From: CAZPZZ01 sp964591245
GTDB taxonomy: Bacteria > Acidobacteriota > Vicinamibacteria > Vicinamibacterales > UBA8438
DNA length: 44,780 bases
Assembly (NCBI GenBank): GCA_964591245.1
Contig: CAZPZZ010000016.1
Location: 1-44,780, forward strand
Direction: 5' to 3'
The translations under genes were made by a program, and so were the position numbers. Below the pieces are notes generated by a model that worked only from the letters and a program-made list of their open reading frames with translations, was not told where the DNA came from and searched no databases. Positions 7,303-15,861 of this stretch are shown piece after piece; position 1 is the first letter of the stretch, and the number at the start of each line of letters is the position of its first letter.

Positions 7303-9090
7303 ATGAAAGCCATGTGGATCACGTGCGGTGTGCTTGCGTGCTGGTTGGTGTCGTCGGCGTCTGCCCAAGATCGAATTGCGAACATCAGACCCGTGACGCA
7401 AGCGATGCTGGACACTCCTGATCCAGCGGATTGGTTGATGTGGCGTCGCACCTATAGCGCGTGGGGCTATAGCCCGCTTGATGAGATCGATCGAGAGAAC
7501 GTGGGTACGCTTCAGCTCGCCTGGTCTTACGCACTCGATCCGTATGGCGGGGGACTGCAAACGGAGCCGATTGTTCATGACGGGGTGCTTTACCTCCGCC
7601 ACCCGTCTGAATTGTTGGCCGCACACGATGCGTCGACCGGCGATCTGCTTTGGCAGTATCGCCGTGATCTGCCAGATGACATCGTCGGTCTGCGCGGTAT
7701 TACGCTCCATCGGGGGCGCGGCTTGGCCATCTACGAGAACCGGATTTTCAATTTTTCGACCGACGGGTACTTGTATGCCGTAGACGCTCGAACCGGTGAG
7801 CTGATCTGGGAAACCCTGATGTTCGACTACCGTGATACCCGCCACCAGGCCAGTGGTGCGCCGACGGTGTTTGGTGGGGTGGTCGTGGTGCCGCTGAATT
7901 GTAGTAACGGTGCTGCCTTACCCACCTGTCATCTGTCTGCCTATGACGCCCAGACCGGTGAACGACGGTGGCGGTGGTATACGTCCCCGAACTCGGACGA
8001 TCCGTTGTCGCGATCATGGGGAAGCGAGCCACAGCGGTACCCTTTGGAAGGTCGCCTCAACACATCAGCGTGGGTGACTCCGGCGGTCGATACCGAGCGC
8101 GGACTTTTCATTTTCGGTGTGGGGTCGTCGGCCCCCATGCAGCCCGAGCTGGTCGGTAGTGACGGTCAGTGGCCGGATCGGCTCTATCACGGGTCAACCG
8201 TTGCGCTGGATCATCGTACCGGAGATGTCGTGTGGTGGGCTCAGCACCAGTCGGACATGCACAACAATGATTCCGTATTTGATCGGATCCTTGTTGATCT
8301 GGCCGTTGATCCGTTTGAGACGGATGCGCCCTGGCTGGGTCGAGATCCGGATCTGGAACCCGGGGTCACACGAAGTCTGGTCGTGGGGTCGTTCTCGAAA
8401 GACGGAATTTTCTATGCCTACGATCGCGGTGACGGCGAGTTCGTTTACGCGCGGGAGACGGCTCCTCAGAACGTGATCGCGGAGTATGACGGTGACACGG
8501 GGAGGTATACGATGAATCCCGATACCGCCATGACTGCTGACCTTGATCGCGTGGTATCGGTTTGTAAAGAGAATCGCCTCATTCCCCAGGGTGCCTATAG
8601 CCCACTGACGCAAGCGTACTATGTGCCGCTGTGGAGTGGGTGTGCCGATATGCAGACGAGGACACTCACACCCAGCTTGTCCGACGGCTATAACCTGACG
8701 ACACTGCGCAGCTATGACAATCCAGCCTCTCCTGCGTTTGGCCGTCCCGAGGCGATCGAGGTCACGACGGGGCGCACTCTCTGGCGGCAGGACCGGGCGG
8801 CTCCACTCTATGGCATGTTGACGACCGGTGGGGGGGTGCTGTTTGCCGGTGATACCAACCGGCGCTTCTATGCGCTGGATCAGTGGACCGGGGACGTGCT
8901 CTGGGAAACGATTCTTAGTGGTTTTACCGACATGGCTCCGATCAGCTACGCCGTAGATGGGCGGCAATATGTGGCTGTCATCTCACCAGGGGGAACCTCT
9001 GGGCGGGGGCATCGAAGCCGGTTGAATATTCAGGCCCCGATGACGGGCCAGACGCTATTTGTCTTTGCGCTTCCCGAGACACGCCCATAG
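7303..9090 (+). CDS. Secreted PQQ-type beta-propeller protein
   Basis: A 595-residue quinoprotein-like protein with signal peptide (MKAMWITCGVLACWLVSSASA, cut before QD). It has the propeller W-motifs AxDAxTGxxxW in several blades and the N-terminal signature DWLMWRRTYSAWGYSPLD near residue 44, shared by four other proteins here. In the region where classical PQQ alcohol dehydrogenases carry GGExGxRG (with the calcium-binding Glu), it has a Cys-9-Cys loop (LNCSNGAALPTCHL). The position of the catalytic Asp reads HNND instead of WDxD. It is therefore uncertain whether PQQ and calcium are bound in the usual way. An oxidoreductase role in the periplasm is likely by family; substrate unknown. Confidence 0.85.
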   Translation: MKAMWITCGVLACWLVSSASAQDRIANIRPVTQAMLDTPDPADWLMWRRTYSAWGYSPLDEIDRENVGTLQLAWSYALDPYGGGLQTEPIVHDGVLYLRHPSELLAAHDASTGDLLWQYRRDLPDDIVGLRGITLHRGRGLAIYENRIFNFSTDGYLYAVDARTGELIWETLMFDYRDTRHQASGAPTVFGGVVVVPLNCSNGAALPTCHLSAYDAQTGERRWRWYTSPNSDDPLSRSWGSEPQRYPLEGRLNTSAWVTPAVDTERGLFIFGVGSSAPMQPELVGSDGQWPDRLYHGSTVALDHRTGDVVWWAQHQSDMHNNDSVFDRILVDLAVDPFETDAPWLGRDPDLEPGVTRSLVVGSFSKDGIFYAYDRGDGEFVYARETAPQNVIAEYDGDTGRYTMNPDTAMTADLDRVVSVCKENRLIPQGAYSPLTQAYYVPLWSGCADMQTRTLTPSLSDGYNLTTLRSYDNPASPAFGRPEAIEVTTGRTLWRQDRAAPLYGMLTTGGGVLFAGDTNRRFYALDQWTGDVLWETILSGFTDMAPISYAVDGRQYVAVISPGGTSGRGHRSRLNIQAPMTGQTLFVFALPETRP

Positions 9091-9217
9091 TTCGGGCGCC
9101 CATGGGGTGCGGCGAACGGGGCAAGTTAGAACAGGCGTTGTCACGTCTGTTACCAGAGTTCTTGTGTACCGTGTCGTTGCATGACGTTGGAACATGCAGA
9201 GAGCAGCAGGCCTTCGT

Positions 9218-9277
9218 CGACTATCCCGAGTAGCCGGTTGAACGTGGGTGAGTGGTCGATAGTCGGGGCTGACTATC
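9218..9277 (+). promoter_or_regulatory. Competing hairpins in a 5' leader
   Basis: CGACTATC (9218-9225) is complementary to GATAGTCG (9258-9265), and GATAGTC (9258-9264) is also complementary to GACTATC (9271-9277). The middle arm can pair with only one flank at a time. The second hairpin, with a 6-base loop, ends 8 bases before the ribosome site GGAGAGGG (9286-9293) of the next gene. This could be an attenuator-like switch, or a protein-binding site with three half-sites. Confidence 0.35.
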
Positions 9278-9296
9278 TGGTGGGTGGAGAGGGACG

Positions 9297-11480
9297 ATGA
9301 TGAACGCGCAGTCTGAACGTATGGGGTGGAGGGTGTTTGCCTACGGTCGCGTGATTGCGGGCATACTGCTGATCGCGACTGGGGTAGGCGCGCAGCGACT
9401 GACCGGGACCGAGAATGGCGAGTGGCGGTATCTCGGGGGGGACGCCGGTCACACTCGGTCTTCTCCACTGACCCAGATCAATGGGGACAATTTTGCTGAG
9501 CTTGAGGTGGCGTGGATCTGGCGCGGCGATAACTTCGGCCCCAATCTAGACTATTTCAACCGGTCGACGCCGATCTATGTGGATGGAGTGCTCTACACCG
9601 TTGCCACGCCGCGTCGGCAGGTCGTGGCGATCGAGCCGGCTACGGGCGAGACGCTCTGGGCCTTCCGTGAGCCGGAGACGGTTCGACATTTGCGTTCCCC
9701 GAGGCAGGCGTACGGCAAGGGGGTGGCCTACGCCGAGGTGGAGGGCCGTGGTGTGATTTACGTCACGAGTCCCGCGTTCTTTCTCTGGGCGCTTGACGCG
9801 AAGACGGGCCGGCCACTCGAGAATTGGGGCAGCCCTGTACCGCTTGATGGATTTCCCCAGACGGGCGGGCTAGATCTGATTCCTCCCCTCGTGTCGGACT
9901 GGGGACGCTGGCAGGACCGGAGTGCGAGCTACGACGTCAACTACGGGGTTCCCCGGGAACTTGGCATGGTCACCGCCTCGGCTCCACCAATTGTGGTCAA
10001 TGGGGTGGTCGTGGTGCTTGTTGGGCATCAGCCAAGCTATGGGCAGACCCGGATCGAGAACGTACCCGGAGACGTCATGGGATTCGATGCGGCCACCGGC
10101 GAGTTCTTGTGGAAGTTTCACATGATTCCGCGTCCTGGTGAATTTGGACATGAGACGTGGCACAACGACGCCTGGGAATGGTCTGGTGATATGTCTTCAT
10201 GGGCCCCGGCGTCGGCGGATCCCGAACTGGGATTGGTGTATCTCGTGACCAATGCTTCAACGGTGCAGAGCTATGCCGGTCATCGTCCCGGTGACAACCT
10301 GTTTGGCGGAAGTGTGATCGCATTGGATGTGCAGACCGGCGAGCGGCGTTGGCATTTTCAGATTCATCGGAGTGACCAGTGGAATTATGACCTGCCGACT
10401 GCACCCATGCTCATGGACCTGATGGTTGATGATCGTCGGATTCCTGCCCTGATCCAGACGACCAAGCAGGGATTGATTTTTGCGTTCAATCGGGAGACGG
10501 GGGAGCCCATCTGGCCTATAGAGGATCGGCCGGTGATTCAGACAGAGGTGCCAGGCAATTACACCGCGGCAACGCAGCCGTATCCGACGCGGCCTGAGCC
10601 GGTTGATCCGATCGTGGTCAACGGGCTGACAGAAGAGTTTGTGGTCGACTATACGCCCGAGCTTAAGCAGCGGGCGCTGGAATTGCTCGATTACTACCGA
10701 ATCGGAGGGCTCTACGTACCAGCATTGCCGGAAAACCACACGAATGAGTTCTACAACAACGTGGGATGCCTCGGGGGTGGGAACATCATTCCGCATCCGC
10801 CGGCAGGGGACCCGAGTACGGGGTTGATGTTCACGTCACACCGGCGGAGTTGTAATGCCCCGTCCTTCATGCGATCTACGGGGGGCCAGGATGAGGACAA
10901 TCCAAACTACGCCATACCCAGCGTGACCGGTGCCACGCCGAATACCACGCCGACGACGGGTACCACGGTGGCTGCCTGGTTGCCAGGTGGATTTCGGCGG
11001 CCCACTCAGGCGCAGGCTCCGTTCGTGTCCGTCACCGGGTTGCCAACTGTCGACGGTTTACGGCTCTACAAACCGATGGACAATCAACTGTCTGCGTATC
11101 AGATGCACACCGGTAACCGTTCGTGGTCATTGCCCGTCGGTGAGACCGCGGCGGTGATCAGGAATCACCCGAGCCTTGCGGGTATGGAGATTCCAAATGC
11201 CGGTGGCTCCGGCTGGTCGATCCAGATGGTAACCGGCGATTTGCTGGTGCAGACTCGCGCACTCAGTGAAGGCACGCGACAAATCGTGCCTGATGCGCCG
11301 CTGGAACTCCATGCCCGGAGCAAGTTCAGTGGCGAGATCCTCGGGAGCGTCGAACTTCCGGCGCCGGGGCAATATGGCATGATGACCTACCTGCACGAGG
11401 ACAAACAGTACATCGTCGTACAGATTGGGAGTGTGCACACGGAATTTCCTGGCTCGCTGGCGGCATTGGCCCTCCCGTGA
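9297..11480 (+). CDS. PQQ-dependent dehydrogenase, glucose-dehydrogenase-like
   Basis: A 727-residue secreted quinoprotein distinct from the others in the window. The N-terminus has a hydrophobic export segment (residues 15-32, VFAYGRVIAGILLIATGV). The propeller begins with GEWRYLGGDAGHTRSSPL and contains the sequence SDQWNYDLPTAPMLMDL, which matches the WDYDLPxxP block of membrane and soluble glucose dehydrogenases and carries the presumed catalytic Asp. It is longer than the other quinoproteins because of an insertion rich in Gly and Pro between residues 400 and 580. An in-frame ATG at 9300 is an equally good start. Gene 7303-9090 lies 206 bases upstream. Substrate (sugar or alcohol) is not determined. 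Confidence 0.85.
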   Translation: MMNAQSERMGWRVFAYGRVIAGILLIATGVGAQRLTGTENGEWRYLGGDAGHTRSSPLTQINGDNFAELEVAWIWRGDNFGPNLDYFNRSTPIYVDGVLYTVATPRRQVVAIEPATGETLWAFREPETVRHLRSPRQAYGKGVAYAEVEGRGVIYVTSPAFFLWALDAKTGRPLENWGSPVPLDGFPQTGGLDLIPPLVSDWGRWQDRSASYDVNYGVPRELGMVTASAPPIVVNGVVVVLVGHQPSYGQTRIENVPGDVMGFDAATGEFLWKFHMIPRPGEFGHETWHNDAWEWSGDMSSWAPASADPELGLVYLVTNASTVQSYAGHRPGDNLFGGSVIALDVQTGERRWHFQIHRSDQWNYDLPTAPMLMDLMVDDRRIPALIQTTKQGLIFAFNRETGEPIWPIEDRPVIQTEVPGNYTAATQPYPTRPEPVDPIVVNGLTEEFVVDYTPELKQRALELLDYYRIGGLYVPALPENHTNEFYNNVGCLGGGNIIPHPPAGDPSTGLMFTSHRRSCNAPSFMRSTGGQDEDNPNYAIPSVTGATPNTTPTTGTTVAAWLPGGFRRPTQAQAPFVSVTGLPTVDGLRLYKPMDNQLSAYQMHTGNRSWSLPVGETAAVIRNHPSLAGMEIPNAGGSGWSIQMVTGDLLVQTRALSEGTRQIVPDAPLELHARSKFSGEILGSVELPAPGQYGMMTYLHEDKQYIVVQIGSVHTEFPGSLAALALP

Positions 11481-11491
11481 GGAAGGAGGGC
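11469..11491 (+). terminator. Hairpin over the stop codon
   Basis: GCCCTCC (11469-11475) pairs perfectly with GGAGGGC (11485-11491) around a 9-base loop that includes the TGA stop of the glucose-dehydrogenase-like gene. No T-run follows. Confidence 0.3.
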
Positions 11492-11673
11492 TGGTCCGTT
11501 GGTGGTCGGCAGCGACGTGTTTGTGAGCGTGTGCGTCGCGAAAGGCATGGGATGCAGCAGACACGGTCGGACAGCGTCAGGCGGGTTTCTGTTTGTGCGT
11601 TTCGCATGATGGGGTGTGGGGGAAGCGTGGACCAGGTTCTGCAGACTCGTGTGTTTGTGTTGGTGGCCGGAAC

Positions 11674-12606
11674 ATGAAAGTTGGATTCATCGGGTTGGGA
11701 ACGATGGGGGGAGCTATTGCCTTGAACGCCCTGAAGGGCGGCCATGCGCTAACGGTGAGTGACCTTCAACCCGACCGAGGAAAGTCACTTCTGGCGGCCG
11801 GCGCGGAGTGGAAATCAACGCCAGCCGAGATCGCAGCCGAGGTCGATGTCGTGCTCATGTCCCTGCCTGGGCCGGCTGAGGTTGAAACGGTGGTTCTCGG
11901 GCCAGATGGCCTGCATGCGGGATGCCGCAAGGGGCAGATCTGTATCGACTTGAGTACGAACTCGCCCACAGTGGTGCGTCGTCTGCACGCTGCCCTTGTT
12001 GAGCGCGGGGGACATTTTCTTGATGCACCCGTGAGCGGGGGGCCGTCTGGTGCGCGGAGTGGCCAGCTGGCGATTTGGGTCGGAGGGGATCAGGCGGCTT
12101 TTGAGCGCGCGATGCCGGTATTTCGTTCTGTGTCCGATGCGCCCATGTATGTGGGACCCATTGGTGCTGGCTCGGTAGCGAAGTTGGTCCACAATCTCTC
12201 AGGGTATGCGTTGCAGACCGCCCTCGCCGAAGCATTCACGATGGGAGTCAAAGCTGGCGTTCCAGCAGAAGGGTTGTGGCGCGCCGTACGTCAAGGCTAT
12301 GTGGGGCGTCGTCGGACATTCGATACGATGTCACGCCAATATCTGCCGGGTAAATTTGATCCGGCCGACTTCGCGCTGGAACTGGCTCATAAAGACGTCG
12401 GGTTGGCGCTTGAGGTGGGGCGTGAATTTGATGTGCCGATGCGCCTTGGAAATCTGGTGCTTGAAGAGATGACCGAGGCACTCAACCATGGCTGGCAACG
12501 TCGTGATTCCCGCTCCGCGATGCTGCTCCAGGAGGAACGGAGTGGTGCCGAGGTTCGCGTGCCTCTGGACCGGATTCAGGCTATTGTCGATGAAGATGGC
12601 GAATAG
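11674..12606 (+). CDS. NAD(P)-dependent 3-hydroxyisobutyrate dehydrogenase-type oxidoreductase
   Basis: A 310-residue cytoplasmic enzyme of the beta-hydroxyacid dehydrogenase family, which oxidises or reduces short beta-hydroxy acids (hydroxyisobutyrate, tartronate semialdehyde, glyoxylate). Visible landmarks are the Rossmann motif GFIGLGTMG (4-12), the substrate loop SGGPSGARSG at 121-130, and catalytic K170 with N174 in KLVHNLSG. The length equals the family norm. The ATG at 11674 starts directly before the dinucleotide fold (MKVGFIGLG), whereas an upstream in-frame ATG at 11593 would add a Cys- and Gly-rich stretch without homology. Its closeness to quinoproteins suggests further oxidation of their products, which is inference. 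Confidence 0.9.
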   Translation: MKVGFIGLGTMGGAIALNALKGGHALTVSDLQPDRGKSLLAAGAEWKSTPAEIAAEVDVVLMSLPGPAEVETVVLGPDGLHAGCRKGQICIDLSTNSPTVVRRLHAALVERGGHFLDAPVSGGPSGARSGQLAIWVGGDQAAFERAMPVFRSVSDAPMYVGPIGAGSVAKLVHNLSGYALQTALAEAFTMGVKAGVPAEGLWRAVRQGYVGRRRTFDTMSRQYLPGKFDPADFALELAHKDVGLALEVGREFDVPMRLGNLVLEEMTEALNHGWQRRDSRSAMLLQEERSGAEVRVPLDRIQAIVDEDGE

Positions 12607-12799
12607 AGGCGGCCGTTTTTCAGACCGCTCCGGAACCTGATCTGCGGGTTGCTGGAAATGTCGCTATTGCCTCATGGCGCATGAAGCCTGCCACGCCTGG
12701 TGGTGGATGGCGGCGTGAGTCGAGAGGTTCTTCGGTGCCGGGGCGGGGCTGTGAAGCACCGGTCGCGGGGTACCGAATGTGCGACTCCAGGGGCGATCG

Positions 12800-12808
12800 T
12801 GCTATGGT
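12800..12808 (+). promoter_or_regulatory. Predicted extended -10 promoter
   Basis: TGCTATGGT at 12800-12808 is an extended -10 element (TGn then TATGGT). It would give a leader of about 50 bases carrying the GGGAGG ribosome site of the gene at 12866. No clear -35 box. Confidence 0.35.
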
Positions 12809-12865
12809 ACGCTAACAACTAAAGTGTGTTGCGTGAGCATTTTATCGACCTGGGAGGGTTTTAGC

Positions 12866-13852
12866 ATGACAGGTGGACGACCAATAGCGAAGTTGGCGTT
12901 GTGTGCGCTGGTTGTAGCGTTTGCGTTGCCGACGTTGGCGATGGCGCAGGAAGCTCCGAAAACGGCCTGGGGTGCGCCGGACCTGCAGGGAGTCTGGGAT
13001 TTTCGGACTATTACCCCTCTTGAGCGTCCCGAAGATCTTGGCGAACAGGCATTCCTGACAGAAGAGGAAGCGGCCAACTTGGAGCAGGAAGCGGTTGACC
13101 GGGATGCTCGTCTCCTGGATCAGGCTGCCCGGAGGACGGAAGCCGGCGGTAATGTCGGCGGTTACAACAATTTCTGGATGGACCGCGGCACAAACATTGT
13201 CGGTGACCGACGTACGTCGCTAATCGTGGATCCCCCCAATGGTCGGATCCCGGAGATGACGGATGCGGGTGACGTGCGGAGAACTCGGGTCGGTTCGTTC
13301 AACGTCGAGATTCCAGAATCCTACACGGAGCTGAGCAACGCGGATCGTTGCATCATGGGATTCAACGCTGGGCCGCCCATTACTCCAGGTGGTTACAACC
13401 AGAACATGCAGCTCTTCCAAACCCCAGACCACGTCGTGGTGATGACCGAGATGGTGCATACAACCCGAGTCATTCCGGTAGATGGTCGGCCCGGATTGGA
13501 TGAGGGTATCCGACAGTGGTCCGGAGATTCGCGGGGGCACTGGGAAGGTGACACACTGGTCGTTGAGACCGTGAATTTCCCGGATCACGATGCATACAGC
13601 ACGTGGCGAGGTTCCAGCACGGACATGAAACTGGTGGAGCGCTTCACCCGTTTGGACGACGCCACGCTGATGTACGAATTTACGGTGACCGATCCCGCGA
13701 CCTGGACCAGGCCGTGGACCGCGAATCACCGGATGCAGCGCAATGACCTGCCGATGTTCGAGTACGCCTGTCACGAAGGGAATTACTCGATGGACGCAAT
13801 GCTCGGGGGCGCGCGAGCGCTCGAACGGCAGGCTGAAACTGGCGGGCAGTAA
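12866..13852 (+). CDS. Secreted protein of unknown function (WGxPDLQGVWDF family)
   Basis: A 328-residue exported protein with a signal peptide (KLALCALVVAFALPTLAMA, cut before QEAPK). The mature start TAWGAPDLQGVWDFRTITPLE is typical of a large uncharacterised family that is abundant in Acidobacteriota and many Proteobacteria. Other family blocks are DRCIMGFNAGPPITPGGYN, GDSRGHWEGDTLVVETVNF and, near the end, YACHEGNYSM; two Cys residues could form a disulfide. The ATG at 12866 is preceded by GGGAGG at 12852-12857. It is monocistronic, with a hairpin behind it. No enzyme activity is known to me for the family, and none is suggested by catalytic motifs here. Confidence 0.85.
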   Translation: MTGGRPIAKLALCALVVAFALPTLAMAQEAPKTAWGAPDLQGVWDFRTITPLERPEDLGEQAFLTEEEAANLEQEAVDRDARLLDQAARRTEAGGNVGGYNNFWMDRGTNIVGDRRTSLIVDPPNGRIPEMTDAGDVRRTRVGSFNVEIPESYTELSNADRCIMGFNAGPPITPGGYNQNMQLFQTPDHVVVMTEMVHTTRVIPVDGRPGLDEGIRQWSGDSRGHWEGDTLVVETVNFPDHDAYSTWRGSSTDMKLVERFTRLDDATLMYEFTVTDPATWTRPWTANHRMQRNDLPMFEYACHEGNYSMDAMLGGARALERQAETGGQ

Positions 13853-13881
13853 CACGGCATGAGTTGTGTTTGACGTAGCTC

Positions 13882-13918
13882 GGACGCGCTCACTGGTTCA
13901 TCTCCAGGGGGCGCGTCC
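13882..13918 (+). terminator. Strong hairpin without U-tract
   Basis: GGACGCGC (13882-13889) pairs perfectly with GCGCGTCC (13911-13918); inside it CTGG (13893-13896) pairs with CCAG (13904-13907). It lies 30 bases after the preceding stop codon and is not followed by a T-run. Confidence 0.5.
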
Positions 13919-14134
13919 ACTCTACACCGGCACCGCCGCGTCTTCGGCGTGTCTCCGTTCAGTAGTTTCCCGCTTCTCATAGATTATTCAACACGCTGAG
14001 TTCCTGCCCGGTGTAGGGACAGAGCCGACTGTGCTTTCGTGTGGCTGGGCCGCTGGCCTTGGTGGGGTGGAGGCAGGCGGCCGTGGTAGGTACACTGGCG
14101 TTAGGAGGCGCGTCTTTAATACCGAGGAGTGTGG

Positions 14135-14683
14135 ATGGTGGATAGAATGCGAACATGGGTGGGGCTGATCTCGGACGAGCGAAAGGGCTGGCCGACGTGT
14201 CCGATGGGGCTGCTGCTGGCCATGTGGCTCGTGGCGCCCCTCTTCGCGCAGTCAGCCAGGCCCGGGATGGAACGCCTTGCCATAGAGGTTGAACTGACGT
14301 GCCCCTCCTGTGCTCAGGGGTTGGAGAGACGCCTGGGGCGCCTCGCAGGTGTCGCGCAGGTCCAGATCGATAGTGAAAAGGGGCAGGTGGTGTTGATCCC
14401 AGCACCGGGGGGTGTCGTCGGGATTGCTGCTGCACGAGATGTCATCCGAAACGCCGGGTTCATACCGGAGAACATCACACTCGACCTCCTTGGGACCGTG
14501 GTGCACCGTGACGGCACAACTGCGCTGGCGGTGTCCGACCAGTTCCTGATCACGCTCGCTGCCGGCCCTGAGACTGAAGCCATCGGGGCGCAGCATGTGG
14601 GACAGATGGTGTTTGTAACGGGACGAATGACGGAGTCGGACGAGGGCCAGGCGCTGGAGGTCGACGCGGTAGAGTTCCGTTAG
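14135..14683 (+). CDS. Exported HMA-domain protein
   Basis: A 182-residue protein with a long basic N-region and hydrophobic segment (residues 23-38, PMGLLLAMWLVAPLFA) that looks like a signal peptide or anchor. A heavy-metal-associated domain follows: VELTCPSCAQGLERRLGRL has the CxxC pair C56/C59 and the helix typical of copper or mercury carriers, then a VAQVQID strand. The C-terminal part (about 115-182, from LLGTVVHRDG to GQMVFVTGRM and LEVDAVEF) resembles an OB-fold strand pattern. The start chosen is the ATG at 14135, 5 bases after GAGGAG; GTG 14129, GTG 14138 and ATG 14147 are alternatives. An extracytoplasmic HMA domain suggests metal capture or delivery in the periplasm, but the metal is unknown. 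The stop codon lies one base from that of the convergent gene. Confidence 0.75.
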   Translation: MVDRMRTWVGLISDERKGWPTCPMGLLLAMWLVAPLFAQSARPGMERLAIEVELTCPSCAQGLERRLGRLAGVAQVQIDSEKGQVVLIPAPGGVVGIAAARDVIRNAGFIPENITLDLLGTVVHRDGTTALAVSDQFLITLAAGPETEAIGAQHVGQMVFVTGRMTESDEGQALEVDAVEFR

Positions 14684-14684
14684 G

Positions 14685-15575
14685 TCAGGACCGTCGAGTG
14701 ACCACGAGTAGTACTGCTGTCACGATGACCGCCGAGCATCCGATGGACCAGGCCGAGAGCGTTTCATCGGCGACGAGATAGCCGAGGAGCAAAGCGATGA
14801 CTGGGTTCACGTACGCGTAGGTAGCGGCTTTGGCGGGTGTTGATGCCTTGAGTAGCCAAAGATAACTGGCGTACGCCACGGAACCCAGCACGGTAACGTA
14901 GATCCAGGCGACGAGGGCTGTGCCTGAGACGGCCGTCCAATCGAACTCCGTGAGTTCATGATTTGCAACTGAAAACGCCATGAGGGCGATGCCTCCCCCC
15001 AGCATCTGCATGCCGGACGAGAGGGCCTGGGACTCCGGTTGCGGTGCATATCGGGAATAGACTGAGCCAGTGGCCCACAACATCGGCGCGAGCACGAGGA
15101 GGCTGGCTCCGAAAGGGTCGATTGTTTGTGTGCCGGTAAGTCCGTCCGGATTGATCAGTAACGCCACTCCGGCGAATCCCAGCACGAGGCCCAGGATCAC
15201 GGTGACTGGTGGTCGGTGACCGCGCGGTTTGAGCCAGTCGACGACGGCTACCCAGAGTGGGACCATCGAGACGAAGAGGGCGGCCAGGCCCGACGGGACG
15301 GTTTCCAGGGCCCAGCTGACGAGTCCGTTGCCGCCAGCGGCCATCAATGTGCCGATGACGCCCGTTGTCGCCCAGTCCCGTCGGGACGGTGGCGTGGCGC
15401 CGCGACCGAGCGCCCATGCGATAAATACGCCACCTCCAAGAAGAAAACGGCTTCCGGCCATCACGAAGGGGGGGATTTCTGCGACGCCGATGCGAATCGC
15501 CAGATAGGTCGAGCCCCAGATGAAATACACGGCGCCAAATGCCGCGACGATGGCGAGTTGAGAGGGACGAGTCAT
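14685..15575 (-). CDS. EamA-family (DMT superfamily) transporter
   Basis: A 296-residue inner-membrane protein with ten predicted hydrophobic segments arranged as two EamA repeats. It opens with TRPSQLAIVAAFGAVYFIWGSTYLAIR, the standard start of RhaT/YedA-type exporters of amino acids or metabolites. The ATG at 15575 was chosen to fit this family N-terminus; the frame is open for 30 further codons upstream, but that stretch is polar and unrelated. It is convergent with the HMA-domain gene, with a single base between the two stop codons, so there is no room for separate terminators. Substrate unknown. Confidence 0.9.
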   Translation of the reverse strand: MTRPSQLAIVAAFGAVYFIWGSTYLAIRIGVAEIPPFVMAGSRFLLGGGVFIAWALGRGATPPSRRDWATTGVIGTLMAAGGNGLVSWALETVPSGLAALFVSMVPLWVAVVDWLKPRGHRPPVTVILGLVLGFAGVALLINPDGLTGTQTIDPFGASLLVLAPMLWATGSVYSRYAPQPESQALSSGMQMLGGGIALMAFSVANHELTEFDWTAVSGTALVAWIYVTVLGSVAYASYLWLLKASTPAKAATYAYVNPVIALLLGYLVADETLSAWSIGCSAVIVTAVLLVVTRRS

Positions 15576-15808
15576 CACGTCACGGTAGCGAGTACTGGGC
15601 AGGACTGCGCAAACGCATGACGGAGACAGATCCGTACCGCAGTCCACTGTGCTTGGGGATGCCACGCTGTACGTGGATGTGTGGCGACATCGGGTTCTCG
15701 TCGGGTCATGCCGGTCTCATAGCGTCCCACTATATCGTCGGTGTCGAGGGTGGGAGTTCACCAGGTGTATGAGTTGTAGGTGAAACGGGCACGGAGTGCA
15801 GAGGACTC

Positions 15809-15836
15809 GCGACAATCGGGTCGGGCAGTGTATAAG
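15809..15836 (+). promoter_or_regulatory. Predicted promoter of the cytochrome c-PQQ gene
   Basis: GCGACA (15809-15814) and TATAAG (15831-15836) are 16 bases apart. The expected start near 15843 leaves a short leader with GGAGG (15850-15854) 7 bases before the ATG at 15862. Confidence 0.45.
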
Positions 15837-15861
15837 AAGCTTGGTCGACCGGAGGTACACC

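Noticed and set aside
8194..8967. Open frame of 257 codons on the - strand
   Set aside because: It is a shadow of the quinoprotein gene at 7303-9090, with no start signal or domain.
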